Part shown: positions 18,899 through 32,200 of the stretch, one piece after another | Layout: each line of letters starts with the position of its first letter | How positions within the stretch are numbered: position 1 is the stretch's first letter | The notes under the pieces: generated by a model | What the model was told of the DNA's origin: nothing | Seen by the model: the letters and a program-made list of their open reading frames with translations, nothing else | The model's database searches: none | NCBI GenBank assembly: GCA_029378245.1 | Contig: JARKIF010000002.1 | Span: 2,294,001 to 2,358,000, forward strand | Length of the DNA: 64,000 nt | Direction of reading: 5' to 3' | From: Roridomyces roridus | Lineage: Eukaryota; Basidiomycota; Agaricomycetes; Agaricales; Mycenaceae | Position numbers and translations under genes: made by a program

Positions 18899-21800
18899 TC
18901 AAGCATGGTTGAGTAGAACTCTGTCAATTGCCGCGTTGATGGCGGTCTTGCGCGGCGTCAGGTCCATGCCAAACTGCGATTCTAGTTGCCGACGGATTTC
19001 CCGTTTTGTGATCGAGTTGAGGTCCGCAGAGCGTAGCACGTCCTGTACTGCGCGCTCGAGCTCTGCATCACTCGGTGCCCCTGGTGGTAAATCAACCTCC
19101 GCGGGGCTGCCTGTTGTTGGAATTGGTATGTCAAGATAATTCGTAGTCGGTCGTGTGTCCATCGGATAGCCATGTAGAGACTGGGGTGTGTTGCGCCCAG
19201 ATTGGTAACCTGGGGAGGGGAATTGCATCGGTGCGTAGCCTCCGACCTGTGACGGCGCAGGCGAGTACCCGCGAGGCTCGTACGTGGTCTCTCTGCCATA
19301 GAGCGACGCGGTATGCACCGAATTGGCATAACCATCGCCTCGAAGTTTCGGCGGGGGAGCCCAAGACCCGATGCTGTGGTTGGATTCCTTGTCCCACAGT
19401 TCGTTCTCGTAGTCGTTCCAGGACTTGAGAGGGATCACTCGGGAGTCGAATTTGCCCTCGTCCTAGAATGAATCAGTAAGGATCGCTGAGGAAAGAAAAA
19501 AGTACCAACATGAACAATCATCTTCTTTCCAGACTCTCCCATGACAAGACGAGTAGCGCCCCAAGAGAAATCATCCATGCGCCAGAAGGAGTAAAGGGGC
19601 AGCATGAAAGAGAAGACGGGAATGGCAAGGATATAAAAGACCATCCATCCGATCATGTCCCATTTGCGGCGGAGAATGAAGACCAAGGCCTGAATGGCGT
19701 AGATGGCGATAATCATGACGAGAGAGATGGTCTGAATCTGCTCGCCCTCGGCAACGACGACGTAGACGAGGTAGACTAGATACGCGACGGTGACGGGCTG
19801 GGTCAAGGTAGAGACCAAGTCGATCATAACAATGAAGCGCATGGAGAAGCAGCAGAAACCGCAGAGCTGCTCGAGGAAGACAAGCTCTCCTAGATTGTGC
19901 ACCGTCGAGTTGATCCACCGACGACGCTGCGACAAAAGAACCTTCCAATCATCAGGCGCAACAGTGTACGCATGCGCGTCCCGCACAAACTGCGTCTTGA
20001 ACAGCGGGAAGTGCTTCAATAGCAGCGTCGTCAGATACCGATCTTCTCCGAGATGGAGCAGGTTTTTCATGTGCAGCGTGTCCACGCGGTTCTCCGAATA
20101 GTCGGCGATGAGTTGATTCGAGATGAGGAGGGGTTTGTGGGTGTCGGGAGTACGGAGACGGTAAAGGGTAAAACAACCAGGCAGACAAGTCACGGAGCCA
20201 AACAAACTCTCGAAGGCCTTGGCCATGTTGTGAGAAATGAAGTACTCGTAGACCTGAAACATTAAGTCGGGGTCACAACTTGGTATGATTGCTGCTTACC
20301 TGCATCATGGTGATAATGGATTGCTTCGCGTTTGCAAGCTCGGTTTCACCACAGACCCCAAGTAGCTTCTTATCATGGATCATGGAAGAGATCAAACGGT
20401 TGACGGAGAACTGGTCGACAGTGGTATCCGCGTCTACCATGAACACATACTCGTAAAAGGTCGGGTTCACACCAATCACATTCTTGATCTGGTGGTACAT
20501 TTCCAACTCGAGCGGATTCATGGGCGAGTTGAAGTGGACCTAACAAAGGAATCAGGAAAGGTCACGTGGAATACGACACTGGACGCACCTTGTTCAAAAA
20601 GTGCATCAGCAGCATTTGAGAGTCTCGTTTACCGCGATTGCCTGGACGGGATCGCTCGGTAGGCTTGCCGACCTTGGCAACGACAAGATAGGGGACAACA
20701 TGACCTTTGCACTCGTACAAGCCCGAGTAGACCTTGCCCATGTTGTGCTGCTTTGCTCCCTCGCCGAGCGAAAGAAAACTAAGCGGCTCAGGGTCGAGAT
20801 TGGGGTCGGCCCCAAGAATGTCCAGTACAATACGAGGTGTAGGACGGTCATTGCCAGATCCGACGATCATACCATCGCAAATGATGAGCAGAAGCTTGCG
20901 CTTGTCATCATACTTGAGTTGCGCGAGCGAGTCAATCGTGCGGCGGAGGGATTGGTCGCCTTCCGTATAACAGGGAACTTGACAGATCACGAACTTGTCG
21001 TGGTCTTCCGGCGCACGGACGCCCGCTAGAGAAATGGATGCCAGGAACTTGAAGCCAATGACGGAAACCATGATGATGGAGAGAATGAGCAGGAGGTAGG
21101 TCGAAAATATGCATTTGGCAGACTGTCGGGTGTCAACCTTGCCGACGATGAACAGGTTTCGAAGGCAGACTCTCTGGCGTTGCAACTGGTCCGAGGTGAG
21201 AGGAAGGCCGTTGATCAACTTGGTCACGTCGCCGCCCGCGTTCAGCTTGAAGATATCGACGACCTGGTCCGACATGAAGTTGCTGTCCACTTGTGGTGCC
21301 GCCGTTCCGGCAGGCGGCACGATTCCGGGAGGGTTCTGCACATAGTTGGTGAGGTCATAGACCAGGCCGTTATAGATGCCGATGGAGCTGCCGTTGTTGG
21401 CCATGGAGCGGACTTCTTTTGGGGTCAAGCCGACGAAGCCGCGGCGAGCGGTCCAACGCATCTGGACCATGCTCTCAAAGTACCAGTCTGGGCGCGAGTC
21501 GTTGGTGAAAAAGCGGAAGTCGTGGTACTGAGCGTTCTTATCCGTGACATTCTTGGAGCTGAATGTAACATACGGGCTAACCCCGCCGTCGACACCATTG
21601 CACAGCGCGCTGACCTGGACAGGGAAGATGCTGTCCGCGTTGGTACCCCCATAAGTCTTCAAGAGGGTCTTTGGCGGAACAACCGAGACAACGCGGGTGT
21701 GCTGAGACGCGACAACATTCAGGTCAAACACCTCCCCGCGCACCGAAGTGAACACGTTGTTGGGATTCGTCTGGAAGTTGTGCCCGGCGAGCTCGGACGA

Positions 21801-24800
21801 ACTGAATACATGCTCCGTCGGGCAGATGAGGCGACCAAGGAACACGATGACGAACGCTGTGCAGACACAGATAAACCAGATCATCAAGTTGAGCGCAAAC
21901 TTTTCGCGCCATGCTTGACGCACATCCAGCCGCTTCATCCTTCCCAGGTAGGACAGGCATGGATTCGGCACCCACCACGTGAGAATCCAGCAAAGGAGGA
22001 CCCATCTCCGGCGGGCACTACTCTCTTTGATGATCTCGGCCGTCTCCCCTTCCTGGATTTCCCCTGCAAGCGCATCCTTGTCCAGTAACGGCGCAGAACC
22101 TTTCACATCACCCGCGCCGAACATATTGCGACTGGGAGCATAGCTCTCGCTCCCAAAGTTGGACGCCGACTCTGCGTCGACGGCAGACGTGTAGCGGCTA
22201 CGGGCATCAAAGTCCGAGTCGCCGCCATGAAGGGCCTTGTGCTCATCGTACCCGTCATCCTCGCGTTCGTATAGATCTGCCCGCTGGAACGGAGAGGCGT
22301 GCGCAACGAGAGGCAGGGCCGCGTTCGAGTCACCAAATGGCCCGCTTACTCCAGCAGCCCCCCACGGAGAGCTCTCGCCTTCCAGGTGTGGCGACGGATA
22401 GGGTGCGTACGGATCAGCCGATAGCCCACGAGGGTCCAACCCACCCTCCACTTCGCCATCCCGCAGACGATTGCGCTTCTGCTCTTCGCTATCTTGCGCA
22501 CGCAGTCGGTCCTCGAACTTGTGGAAGGCCAGATGGGACAGATAGACCTAGGTATAAAGTTAGAAATATGCCCTTGCATTGAGAACAGACAAGACTTGCC
22601 TTGTGGACGCCAACCACGAGATCCTTCTCTGCCAGACCGACGGCGGTCCGTGCTTGCTCGACTCTCTCCCTGGGATCCCCCTCCACGACACCTGCATCAG
22701 CCATACCACTGCCATACCGCTCACAAAACTCGTCCACCGTCATCCCAACCTCGAATACGGTTGCACACCGCCGCGCTGCCGCCGTCAGTCCAGCACTGCG
22801 AACTTGTCCCTTGACCGATCGACCCTCAAGCTGATTGGGCAGCTGCGACTCGTTAGGGTTGATACAGAACACGTGCCATGCTTGGGTGTCGTCGAGCGTG
22901 GCAAAGAGGGTGTCCAGAGCAGATCGGAATTCGCCGGCGATCGCCGCGGTCCCCGACACACCAAGCGCAGAGTCGTCCACCACCGCGTCGTCATCCTCCG
23001 GGATGGCGCCGACAGGAGACAGCGGAGTGCTACGCTTCGGGGCGTTCTTGCGCCGGGTAGAGGGAGCACGCATGGGTTTCACAGGCTGCTGTGCCGCGAC
23101 GATGGTGTCTTCATTCCTCGGGTGGGCCGTGGTCGAGATGGCACGACCCATGTATAAACCCTTGACAAAAGGATTGACACTGCCAGTTCCGCTCTCGCGA
23201 TCGTTGTCCCCACGTAGGAGGCGCAAAAAGTCTGGGTTGAGAGTGTCGAGGTTGCGCTCGAGGAAATGTTCGGCGCTGTAGGTGACAGGCCCGTTGAAGT
23301 GGTTGATGGTGAAACCCAGAGTGCCGGCGGATGTCTTGAAAGAGGAATGGTTGCCCCATCGCTTGGCGAAAGCTTCGACCATTGTCGCGTCCGACTTCTT
23401 GGGCGCTCGCCGAGCCTGGTCGTCCATAATGTGTATCAGGCCTCCGGGCTTGTTTTGCAACAGGCGGATACACTCGGAGTTGTCAAAGTAGGGCACAGTA
23501 GCGGGTGCGGGAACAAATCGAGGGATGAGCCCTTCGGCCGTGTATTCGCTCACGTGTGACTCGAATAGCTGGTTCTGCGTCCAACTTTGGAGTCGCTCGT
23601 TGGCAAAATTGATGCAGAACTGGTCGAGAGAGTTTGGGCGGGAACTCATATTCTGAGGACCTGGGAGGTCAAAGAGCCCGATCAAGGTCGAAAAGTCGTC
23701 CTTGCACAGGCGTTGGTTGATGTGTTCGTTGAGCCAGGCAAAGAGGAGCGAGTAGAGGGATTTAGCGAGATCGTCCCGATTGTCTGACGCGCCGTCCGGG
23801 TCAAGGAAGATTGTGCACAACTCCTTCTTGACGAGCTTGGTTTTGTAGCTGAGGGCCTGCTCAAGGTCCTCGGGGTGAACACCGAGAAAGTCTGCTGCGA
23901 TTTCGCAGACATCGGTGTTGCGCACGACTGCCGCATCCTCGTTGCGACTGCGGTCGATCGTAAACTCGAGATTGCCGAGATGCAGAATGGCAGCGACGAG
24001 CTGGCACGTCTGAGCTACATGACGCTTGGACAAACCAATGGTCTTGAGAGCGACTTTGAGCTGGTCAAAGCGCACAGCATCGTCGGTAGGGCGGGCGTTT
24101 GGGGCGGGGGCAGCACGATGCTGGCCAAGATAGCGATACGTCGTCTTGTCGGCGAGGTGGAGGTGCTGGCGTTCCTCGGGCGTCGCACCGGCCACGAGGT
24201 AGTAGAAAATGTGGAAATTGCGTTCGCCATTGGGAGCACCAGCCACGCGATTACGCTCCAGATAGTAGTCGAGGGTTTTTATGCCCTGTAGACGACCTCG
24301 GTCACTGAATTGCAGCTCTGTGTATTTGCCAAAGCGCGAAGCATTGGGATTGAACAGTGTGCGAGCGTTTCCGAAAGACTCGAGTACAAACTCGGACGCA
24401 GGAACTTGGGCCGCGAGCTTGGAGCCTTTTTTGCCCGGGTTGCTGACGCTAAGCTCAAGGAGCGCCTTGATGGCCAGGCGGCGGTTCTCTGACTTTCCGC
24501 TGGCTGTTTCCCCGCTGGAAACGGAATGTGAGAAAGGCGATGCATCGGCCAAAGGATGCCGCTGAGGGCTTACCTGAATACAATGGACTGGTCCTGAGAG
24601 GTGCGCTTCATGTGAAAGTATGCATTGTTGGCGAGCTGGAAGATGTGGGGCGGGAGAGGCAGCTTTTGATCGTTGGTATCGCGGTACTCGGCGGCATAAT
24701 TATAAAGGACAGAGTCAGAGCTGGAGGAGACGTATTTGTGGGGATTGAGGGCAACGAGGGCTGAGGAGCCGAGGTCGGTGTATATCGCGTCGGCCATGAA

Positions 24801-24905
24801 ACGCTCGCGGAGGCATGCGACGATGACATCGTCCGACACCGACGAGAGCGTGGCGAGGTCCGTGACGGCCTCCAAACGCTGGTGAAGAGTCGACTGCCGG
24901 TTCAT
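18899..24905 (-). CDS. Chitin synthase with N-terminal myosin motor (class V type)
   Basis: It polymerises UDP-GlcNAc into chitin at the plasma membrane, with the motor domain helping tip delivery along actin. The ATG at 24905 opens a myosin-like head. Its P-loop is [10 protein letters not shown] just after the first intron (about 24541-24569), and motor blocks run to about 22600. After an intron (about 22490-22570) come transmembrane segments and a cytochrome-b5-like region (about 21800-21200). The catalytic domain contains VDADT (about 20435), EDRYLTT (about 20035) and QRRRWINST (about 19930). Several C-terminal transmembrane helices and a short DEK-type C-terminal domain end at TGA 18899-18901. 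About 1,900 residues, the usual size for the class. Six short introns, no frame break. The 314 bases between this start and the eIF3c stop serve as its promoter. Confidence 0.93.
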
Positions 24906-25219
24906 CTCGACAAGTTTTCAAGGGCTACAGAGAGTTGTAGCAGAGAAAATAAAAAGGTTGCAAAATGACGCACCGTGCGTGTCCTTGTGCTCGTGGTGGA
25001 CGCAGGTATGAGCAGGTGACGCGGATTATGCGGCTGGAGTTGATCGGCGGTGAGAGGCGTGGAGGTGGGTGAATGTAGAGAGAACGACCGAGCGACGGCG
25101 GGGACGTGGTCGTCGTCGACGGTCGGGTGGAGTGGAAACGAAAGAGAGAAATACTGATCGCTTTTATTACACGTGTGAAAAAGTACGTCAGGCTACAGGA
25201 CCGCACTAAGTACTCGAAG

Positions 25220-27993
25220 CTATCCCATCCTCCTTGAAGGCATCTCGTTACCGAGACCTTGAGAAAAGCGCGCACCTCGGCCGCGCGCGCCGCCTTTGCA
25301 AGAAAAATCAGTGTGATGCATGCAAGAAAATTGAAATGGCTACCTCTTGTGCGGTCCCCACGGCCGCGTCGCTCTTGGGTCTGCTCGCCACGCTTCTCTC
25401 CCTTGTTCCCGTCGGTGCGGTCGCCCCAGCCACCGGTTCCTCCCATTTTTATGTCCAACGCCTTCTCGTTCTGTTCAAGCATGGCACCAACCTTGTCCGC
25501 TATCGTCTGCGCGAGTTGTTGCGTGCGCGATAGCTCAATGCGGTGGAAAACAACGACACCGCCGGACTGGTCGAGCGATGCGGGCAACTCGTCGTTCCAA
25601 ATCATCTTGGACACGATGGAGGTGACAGTACGCAGGGGTAATGAGAAGGTGCGCGAGAGCAGGGAGAGGGAAAGGGTAGTATAATGTGGTGCGTAGGTGA
25701 AGAGATATGTACGCAGACCTTGTTCTTGGATCCGTTTGGCAAGCATTTCCTTGACTGCTGCAGCCTCGGGCATGAGACTCCAGATTTTGATGCTCTGGAT
25801 CAGGTCACGGCACTGCTCCCACTCCCCGTCCTGCAATGCTTTGCTTGCCTGCATAATATGGTCCCGTGTGCTCTCCGGCGGGCCCGTGAACACCTGGCGG
25901 TCGGCAAAATCAAGCAGTCGACGGAACGGCTTGGAAATTGCTTTGCGCTTGAGCTCGTCCGAATCGATGCTGGCAAGCAGTGGGATTTCAACGAGCATGC
26001 TAGAGACGAGGAAAGCTGCCTCTAGCAATTCCGTGTTGATGTGCATGTGGAAGGGGAGCTGGCGCTGCTTCTCGGCTTTTTCCTGCTCGGGAGTCAAAAC
26101 CTGGAACCGCTGCGTGTGTACACCCTGCGCAAGCAACTCTTTGACGCGCTGAGTCGTAAAGATATCCAGGAGCGTCGCCTGAGCCTCTTTGATCAGCCCG
26201 CAGCGGAAGGCGCAGAGGCCAAGCTGCACGACGGTGCGATTATACAAAATTTGAGTGGCAACGTCGGCTGAATGTATCGACTCTTGCAGATGTGACATGA
26301 GAAGCATATCACGAGCCGTGTGGAAATCATTGTGAAGGGCGTGATGATATATATGGCTGAGCATTGCACGAGTGCGTAGAAGGGAGTTGCCGGACTTGTA
26401 GAGATAGACGCAGAGGGCGTGAATCAGACCGGACGTGGTGCCTTGACTCGTGAGCCGCATGGCCGGTTTGGTGTCGGAAGCTTCGACTGCAGCTTCCAGC
26501 GCCTGCACGACGGCGTCCGGCTGGGTGATCTCCGTTCAATACAAGTCGAGATGGGTGTAGGGAATGGGGCAAACCTTGGAATAAATGTGCTCCAGCCGCC
26601 GCATTATGACGCGGCTGAGAGGCTCCTCTTGCTTGGTATTTTCGTAAAAGGCCTGGGCACGACAGATGGTGCAGTACAAGACCTTCTCGTCCTTGAGTCG
26701 GTCGATGTACTCGGTCCCGTGTGGGTCGATGTTCTGGAGGCTCTTTGTAAACTCGTCCTCCAGACGGTCCACAAAGCTGATGATGCTCCCCCGGATGCGG
26801 ACAATGCCGCCTTTCTCTTCGGGATCTTCGGGGAAGCGTTCCTTGAGTTCATCATAATCTTCAGTGATCTCCTGGATAGAGAAGGCCGGGTTGGATGCGA
26901 CGATGGCGATAAGTTGATCGACTTCGCGCTGCGACGAAAGCCAGAGTTCAATGGGCATGTGTGTCGCTACCGATGAGTTGTAGTCGAAACGCGACGAGAT
27001 GAGGGCGAGTAGTACGCGGATACGTTGATAAGCCGTCACGGACACTTCAAGCAGCTTCTCCAATATGCGAATTTGCTCAGCACGATCCGTGTTCTGAGAA
27101 AATAGATCAATTTGATAGGTGGGAGGTATCTGACGAGTCACACCTTTTTGCCTCGCGCGTCCTGCACCGCCAGGAGGGTTTTGAGGATGCCCTCTGACGA
27201 AAACAACATGGCTTTTCCACCTTTGCCCATGGTTTTAAAGTCACCGCCCTCGTTGTCGTCATCAAGCGGAGCGGAGGTGGTTTTGTTTACACCGGGTGCG
27301 GGTGCATCTCGGACGACAAGCGCGTTGTATTCGCGTTCGAACGCTTCGGGGTCCTGCAAGGTCCAACTCAGACGCGAACGCAAAAGATGATATACAACAC
27401 ACGGCATTGTACTTGTTCACATCCGACTCATATTCCTTGACGGATTTTTTGATCTTTTGCTTCATTGCCGTGAGGGCCTTTGCATTGGTGGCATTTGTTT
27501 TCTTCTTGGCCTCCTTCTCTTTTGCGAGGGCACTGTTGATCGAGTTTTCGAGGCTGATGAGAGTGCGGACGTAGAACGGCGGGATGGGCTCGGAGACGTT
27601 GTGCTGGCGCTGAATCATTCGAACGAGCTTGTCGAACTCGTTGGAAATCGCGACCCAGTCATTGATTTTGAGGGCGTTTTCCATCACTTTACCCGTGGCC
27701 TCCATCTCGACGAGACGACGTTCCTGTGCACTCATGATGCGTACTGCCTGCTGTGGCTCGTCGTCGTCGTCGTTTTCGGCTGCATCCGAGTCGTCGCTGT
27801 CGTCCGAGTCGTCCGAGTCACTGTCGGACGAATCTCCAGCAGTGCGGAGGAAACTAGCCATTCCATTCCGGACCACGGGCGCCTGGGCAGGCCTGGAGGG
27901 GGCGGCATCGTCGTCGCTGGAGAGAAGTTCCTCCTCCTCGTCGGAAGAGTCAGACGAGTCCGAATCTGCGGCAGTTCTGAAGAATCGCGACAT
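25220..27993 (-). CDS. NIP1: Eukaryotic translation initiation factor 3 subunit C
   Basis: A core subunit of the eIF3 scaffold that bridges eIF1/eIF5 and the 40S subunit. The ATG at 27993 opens MSRFFRT followed by Ser/Asp-rich acidic repeats, the hallmark N-terminus of eIF3c. The eIF3c N-terminal domain (about 27700-26550) and the PCI domain (about 26100-25560) follow, and the end is [14 protein letters not shown] with TAG at 25220-25222. That Gly/Arg-rich end needs an intron at about 25279-25337; without it the frame would run on to 24925. Other introns lie near 27360-27406, 27092-27141 and 26530-26575. No frame break. Confidence 0.93.
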
Positions 27994-28067
27994 GGAACTG
28001 AAAGTGAAAAATGGCTGATGCCGATTACATAAGGCACATGATGCTACTTCAGGTCAACTTCAAGTTC

Positions 28068-28949
28068 CTACAACTTCCTCTCCCGATACTGCTCAGCAAT
28101 GAATCCTTCCCCCATCGACAATGCAACCAAGCCTGTTTTTCGTTTTTAATCCAAAGAAGGAAATTCATGAGCTATGCTCACCGGCAATGATCGAAGACAC
28201 AAAACGTCTGTCCCACGGCCGGTTCCAATGCTCGTAGCCAAAGTAGCCCACGGTGCCCAAGATTCCAAGATTCATCTATCCGAAACCGTTGAGAAACCCG
28301 AGTGGATGCAGCCAAACGACAACTTACCAGTCCAACGATGCCACCAAGGACACCCGGCCGCAATACTCTCTCCTTGAGCTGTCTGTAGATCATGGCGCCC
28401 TCCTCTTTTGCTCTGCGCTCCTCCTCCTGGCCCGCGGCGGTCTTGAGGTACTGAAAAAAGTTTCAGTGTGATTGGGCGAGAGTAGAGAACACGTACAGCT
28501 TCAGCTGCATATCCCTCGAGACCCAAAAGTGCGAATGTTGCAGCCAGGGTTGTAGAGATTATGGTCGTATCGCGACGGTAATTCGGCTGTACGTAGAACG
28601 CGCGAGCTGCCCCAACTAACAATCCAACATTCACTAGCATTGTCAGCTGGTGGTAAATAAGAGGTGCTTGGGTGCTGTTACCGATTCCGATGAGGCCGCC
28701 GGCTACGCCTGGACGCAGAAGAACGCTCTTTGCAGACTGCCAAAGATAGATGCCCTCTGCCTTTGTTTCCTCGAGATGGTTGTGGGCTTTCCCTGCCGGT
28801 CGGGGTTTGCCCGACACGACATTTACTTTCTTGGTGCCATCAATGTATTGGGGAGCAGAGGGCTCAGCAGTGTTGAGAAGGGCGGGGTCGGGATGGGGTT
28901 GCTCTGAGAGAGGAGGGGCATTTTTTGCGGTAACTTCTGCGTAGGACAT
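28068..28949 (-). CDS. Small membrane protein, OM14-like
   Basis: It starts MSYAEVTAKNAPP and then carries two related units, each with a LLRPGVAGGLIGIG/VLRPGVLGGIVGL motif followed by a hydrophobic segment and an aromatic stretch (FYVQPNYRRDT, FGYEHWNRPWDRR). The first unit continues into a Gly/Ala-rich membrane segment ending LGLEGYAAEA. The second, after two short introns, ends GEGFIAEQYRERKL with TAG at 28068-28070. Internal duplication of a two-helix unit is therefore visible. Comparable basidiomycete proteins are, as I recall, annotated as mitochondrial outer-membrane OM14-like proteins. That assignment is inference; the membrane character is directly seen. Confidence 0.6.
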
Positions 28950-29213
28950 GGTGGTGGTTAAGGTGGTTGTGGTGGTGGTTCAGAAGACAGTTTGCTGGAT
29001 CTTATGAAGGAGCGTTTGCCGTCTGAGAACTCTCGCAATGATTATGATGACGTCGACGGACCCTACGTCACTTCGGTTTCACGTGACGATTGCAAACAAG
29101 TACAAATTCGTTCAAGCTTCAAAACGTTCAAACCTTGCAGATCTTTCGTTCCAATTGCAATAGCGACCACTTCTGACCTTGATCCAAACTCCATAAATTC
29201 AAATTACTACACA
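28950..29213. promoter_or_regulatory. Upstream region with CRE-like and E-box motifs
   Basis: Within 29046-29090 there are TGATGACGTCGACG and CTACGTCACTTC (two TGACGT half-sites or CREs) and GTTTCACGTGAC (palindromic CACGTG). They lie about 100-140 bases upstream of the OM14-like start, as bZIP and bHLH target sites would. Binding is not shown. Confidence 0.4.
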
Positions 29214-32200
29214 TTAGAATACATCCAGAGAATGTGGACAGTCGGTGGTATTATGTTGGCGACTCTCGCAATCCTTGTTCCTCTGAGCCGTGTCCAGATG
29301 AATGTGAATGAATACACACCTCACAGTACAATTCCTTGGCCTGTCCAGAGTCAACCGGCGCCGGCCCTGCTGATAGGAGGGAGCAGGAAAAAATGTCGTG
29401 GCCGGGTTGCTCACAGATCTTTTCGGGTTCAGTCAGTCATTTTGAAGGGTTTTCGGGTTATCCTCTGAGCCGTGTCCAGATAAATGTAAATTAATACACA
29501 CCTCACAGACACCTTCACTATCCGAGGCTTGCGAGGAAGCGACACTGGCAGGACGCCGTCGTATATCGTTTACTTCATTGCTCCCTTTGGAAGATTTGCG
29601 CTGGCGTGCCAATTTATCTTTCGCTCGTTCGAGCTCCTGCTCAAGCTCGTCCTCGCGATATATCTGCGGATGCATCAGGAGACTATTTGCCCAAAATAAC
29701 TCTCCAACCTTGGACTCTATCAGTGCCTCTAGCTCGCTGATTTCCTTGTTCAACTGAGGTATTGTCAAGTATTCAACAAGGGGACAGGTGCTTTTCAACA
29801 CGTACATCATGCGCCACTCGCGCGCTCTTCATTTCCGAGTCGGCCAGCCGCTTACGTAGCTGCTCCATCTCCAGCTAAACATATCAAAAAAGGCCGAAAG
29901 TTATTGCTCGTCTACTCACCTCAAACTTGGCCTTTTGATCCCTGAGCGTACGTTGGAGAGACGCCGCATCGCCCGATGGAGGCTCATCCAAAGAATTTTC
30001 CTCCCGAATCAGGCTGTTGTCGAGATTTTCCTCTAGTATCTGAACCTCTTGACGCAATTGCTCTGTCTCGGAGACTAGTAGTTGATTCTCGGATTCGAGC
30101 AGTTTCGTGCGTTGTGTCGCAGCAAGACTCTCCTTCTGAAGCTCCTGAACAATATGCCTGGCGCGCAATTAGCAAACAGAAAACTCTGACAAAAGCTAAT
30201 CACTTGAGACCCTTGATCTCTTCACGAGCAACGGATAGGTCGTGTTTGGATGTCGAGGCAGAGTGCGGCGATTGTATCCCATTGTTCAGTGCCATATCGC
30301 GGTTTGTTTTCTTGTTCAAAGCATCGATTTCCGAGGACTGTGCCGCCAGTGCTTGGCGCAACTTTTGTGCTTCTTCCGATGCTTCAGTCTCACCACGACG
30401 AGCCTCTTCCAAAAGTTGTTGCAGCTTTTGAATCTCGTCCGTGAACCGCAGTCTGTCGGTCGAGGCACGATTCGCAACCTGGGCGACCCGAGAAGGCAGA
30501 TCCCCTTCTTCTTCACCGCCCGCGACCAATCCATCCAGGTTCTACAGCGGTCAATAAAAATGACCTGGACAGCGGATCAAATGCTTACCGCCAACTCCGC
30601 ACGCAGACCCTCCACTTCAGCCCTTGCATCTTCCAATGCGGCTGTGCTCTCTTGCAGAGCTGCTTCTACTTCTTCGACGCGGCTCCGCGCACCAGCCTCG
30701 GATTTGATCATGTGCTCGACCTCCTTGCGGCCCTCATTAAGCTCTTTTTTCATGGCTTCTTCCTTCTCCTTGAGCCGCCGCATGCGGTCTGCAAGTGCGG
30801 CTTCCTCCCGCTCAGATGCCGCATGTGCATCTTCGAGCGCATCCTCCAACTTGCCAATCTTCTTCTGTAAATGAACCACCTGTTCCCGAAGAGTTTCGTT
30901 GTCGATTTCAGTGGCGGAGGAGGCTGCCGCCTTTGGTGCCGAGTTCGGAGATGGTGTTCGAGCGGCTGATCGAGCCTCTAGCGAGGTTATGCGAGCTTCC
31001 AGCTCATATCGCTCGCGATCTGCTGCACTGAGTCGTTCCTCATACAGAGCAATGGTTTCCTGCACGTAAGGTCAGTGAACGAGCCAAATGTGAGAAGCAG
31101 AACCGAGTACCTGGCCTGCTTGCCTTAATTCGTCCACCCTGCCCTCCGAGTTCTGCCCGGTCTTCCTCTAGCTCAGTTTGTGCCCGCTTGAGCCGGAGTT
31201 CCAAAGATGCAATCTCAGCTTGCTTAGCCTTGAGCTTGCCTTCGCCCTCCCGTTCGGCCTTCTCTTTCCCAGATATGGTTTCCTCCAACGTCTTGGCCGA
31301 AAGCAAGCTGGAATCGAGCTCCTGACGGAGCGCTTCAAGACGTTCCTCCCCCTGCGCCTTCTCTTCCTCCAGATTGGCGAGGACTGAGGTACGAGCAGCT
31401 TCCAGTGTCTGAATCTGAGCGGTCCGTTCCTGTAGAGAGTCCTCCGCTGCCTGGAGCTTTGCTTCGAGTTGCGAAACACGACTCGATGCGGCTTCATGCT
31501 CCATTTGCAACGTGCTCAAAGTCTCTTGATCTACAGTGGGAGGAGGAGGAGCGCTACGTAACCGGTCGTTCTCATATTCAAGGGCTTGGATACGAGACTG
31601 TAGCTGATCCCGCTCGTCATTGAGCCCGGATCTGCTGGAGGACGCAGACCCCGGGCGTGGAGATGACCACGTCGAAAGTGAAGCACTTTCGTCGGTCAGA
31701 GAGACCGAACGCGCAGAGGGCGATGCCGGCGGAGGCATGGCTACAGCGCTAGGGATTCGTGCACGAGGTGTGCTCACGGATGGTCTGCTCGTCCCTGTGG
31801 CAGAGATGCGTCCCCCCAGAGACGGTTTCGGCGTGGTAAAAGGGGAGCTGGGAGGTCGCGTTGGTGAAGAGGTGGTGCGTGAGATGAGGGACGGGGAAGG
31901 AAGGGTACGCGACGGACTGGCGGTAGAGGAAGATGCAGTATCGCGCGAGCTAAGTTGTTTGGCGGTCATGGAAACATACTTTGACGCTCGTGAACCTGCG
32001 GTGAGTTTCTCTGCCAGCGCCGCAGGACTTGCAGTGCCGGCTGGAGGTTTTCCAAGAACTCGGCCTTTTGCACGAGCGGCAGGAGTAGTCCCCGGTGTGG
32101 CTCGGCCCGGATAAGATGGTGTCCGCGAGGTCGACGCGGATGGAGTAATACGGCCGCTTGTGCTAAAAGAGAAGGAGGTCGAGGGGGTATTTCTCCCGGA

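Noticed and set aside
21180..22088. Plus-strand open frame of 302 codons
   Set aside because: Antisense to the chitin synthase coding sequence; long only because of GC-rich codon bias.
24925..25219. C-terminal extension of eIF3c to 24925
   Set aside because: The extension is read-through of an intron; splicing gives the family-typical [13 protein letters not shown] end and a stop at 25220.
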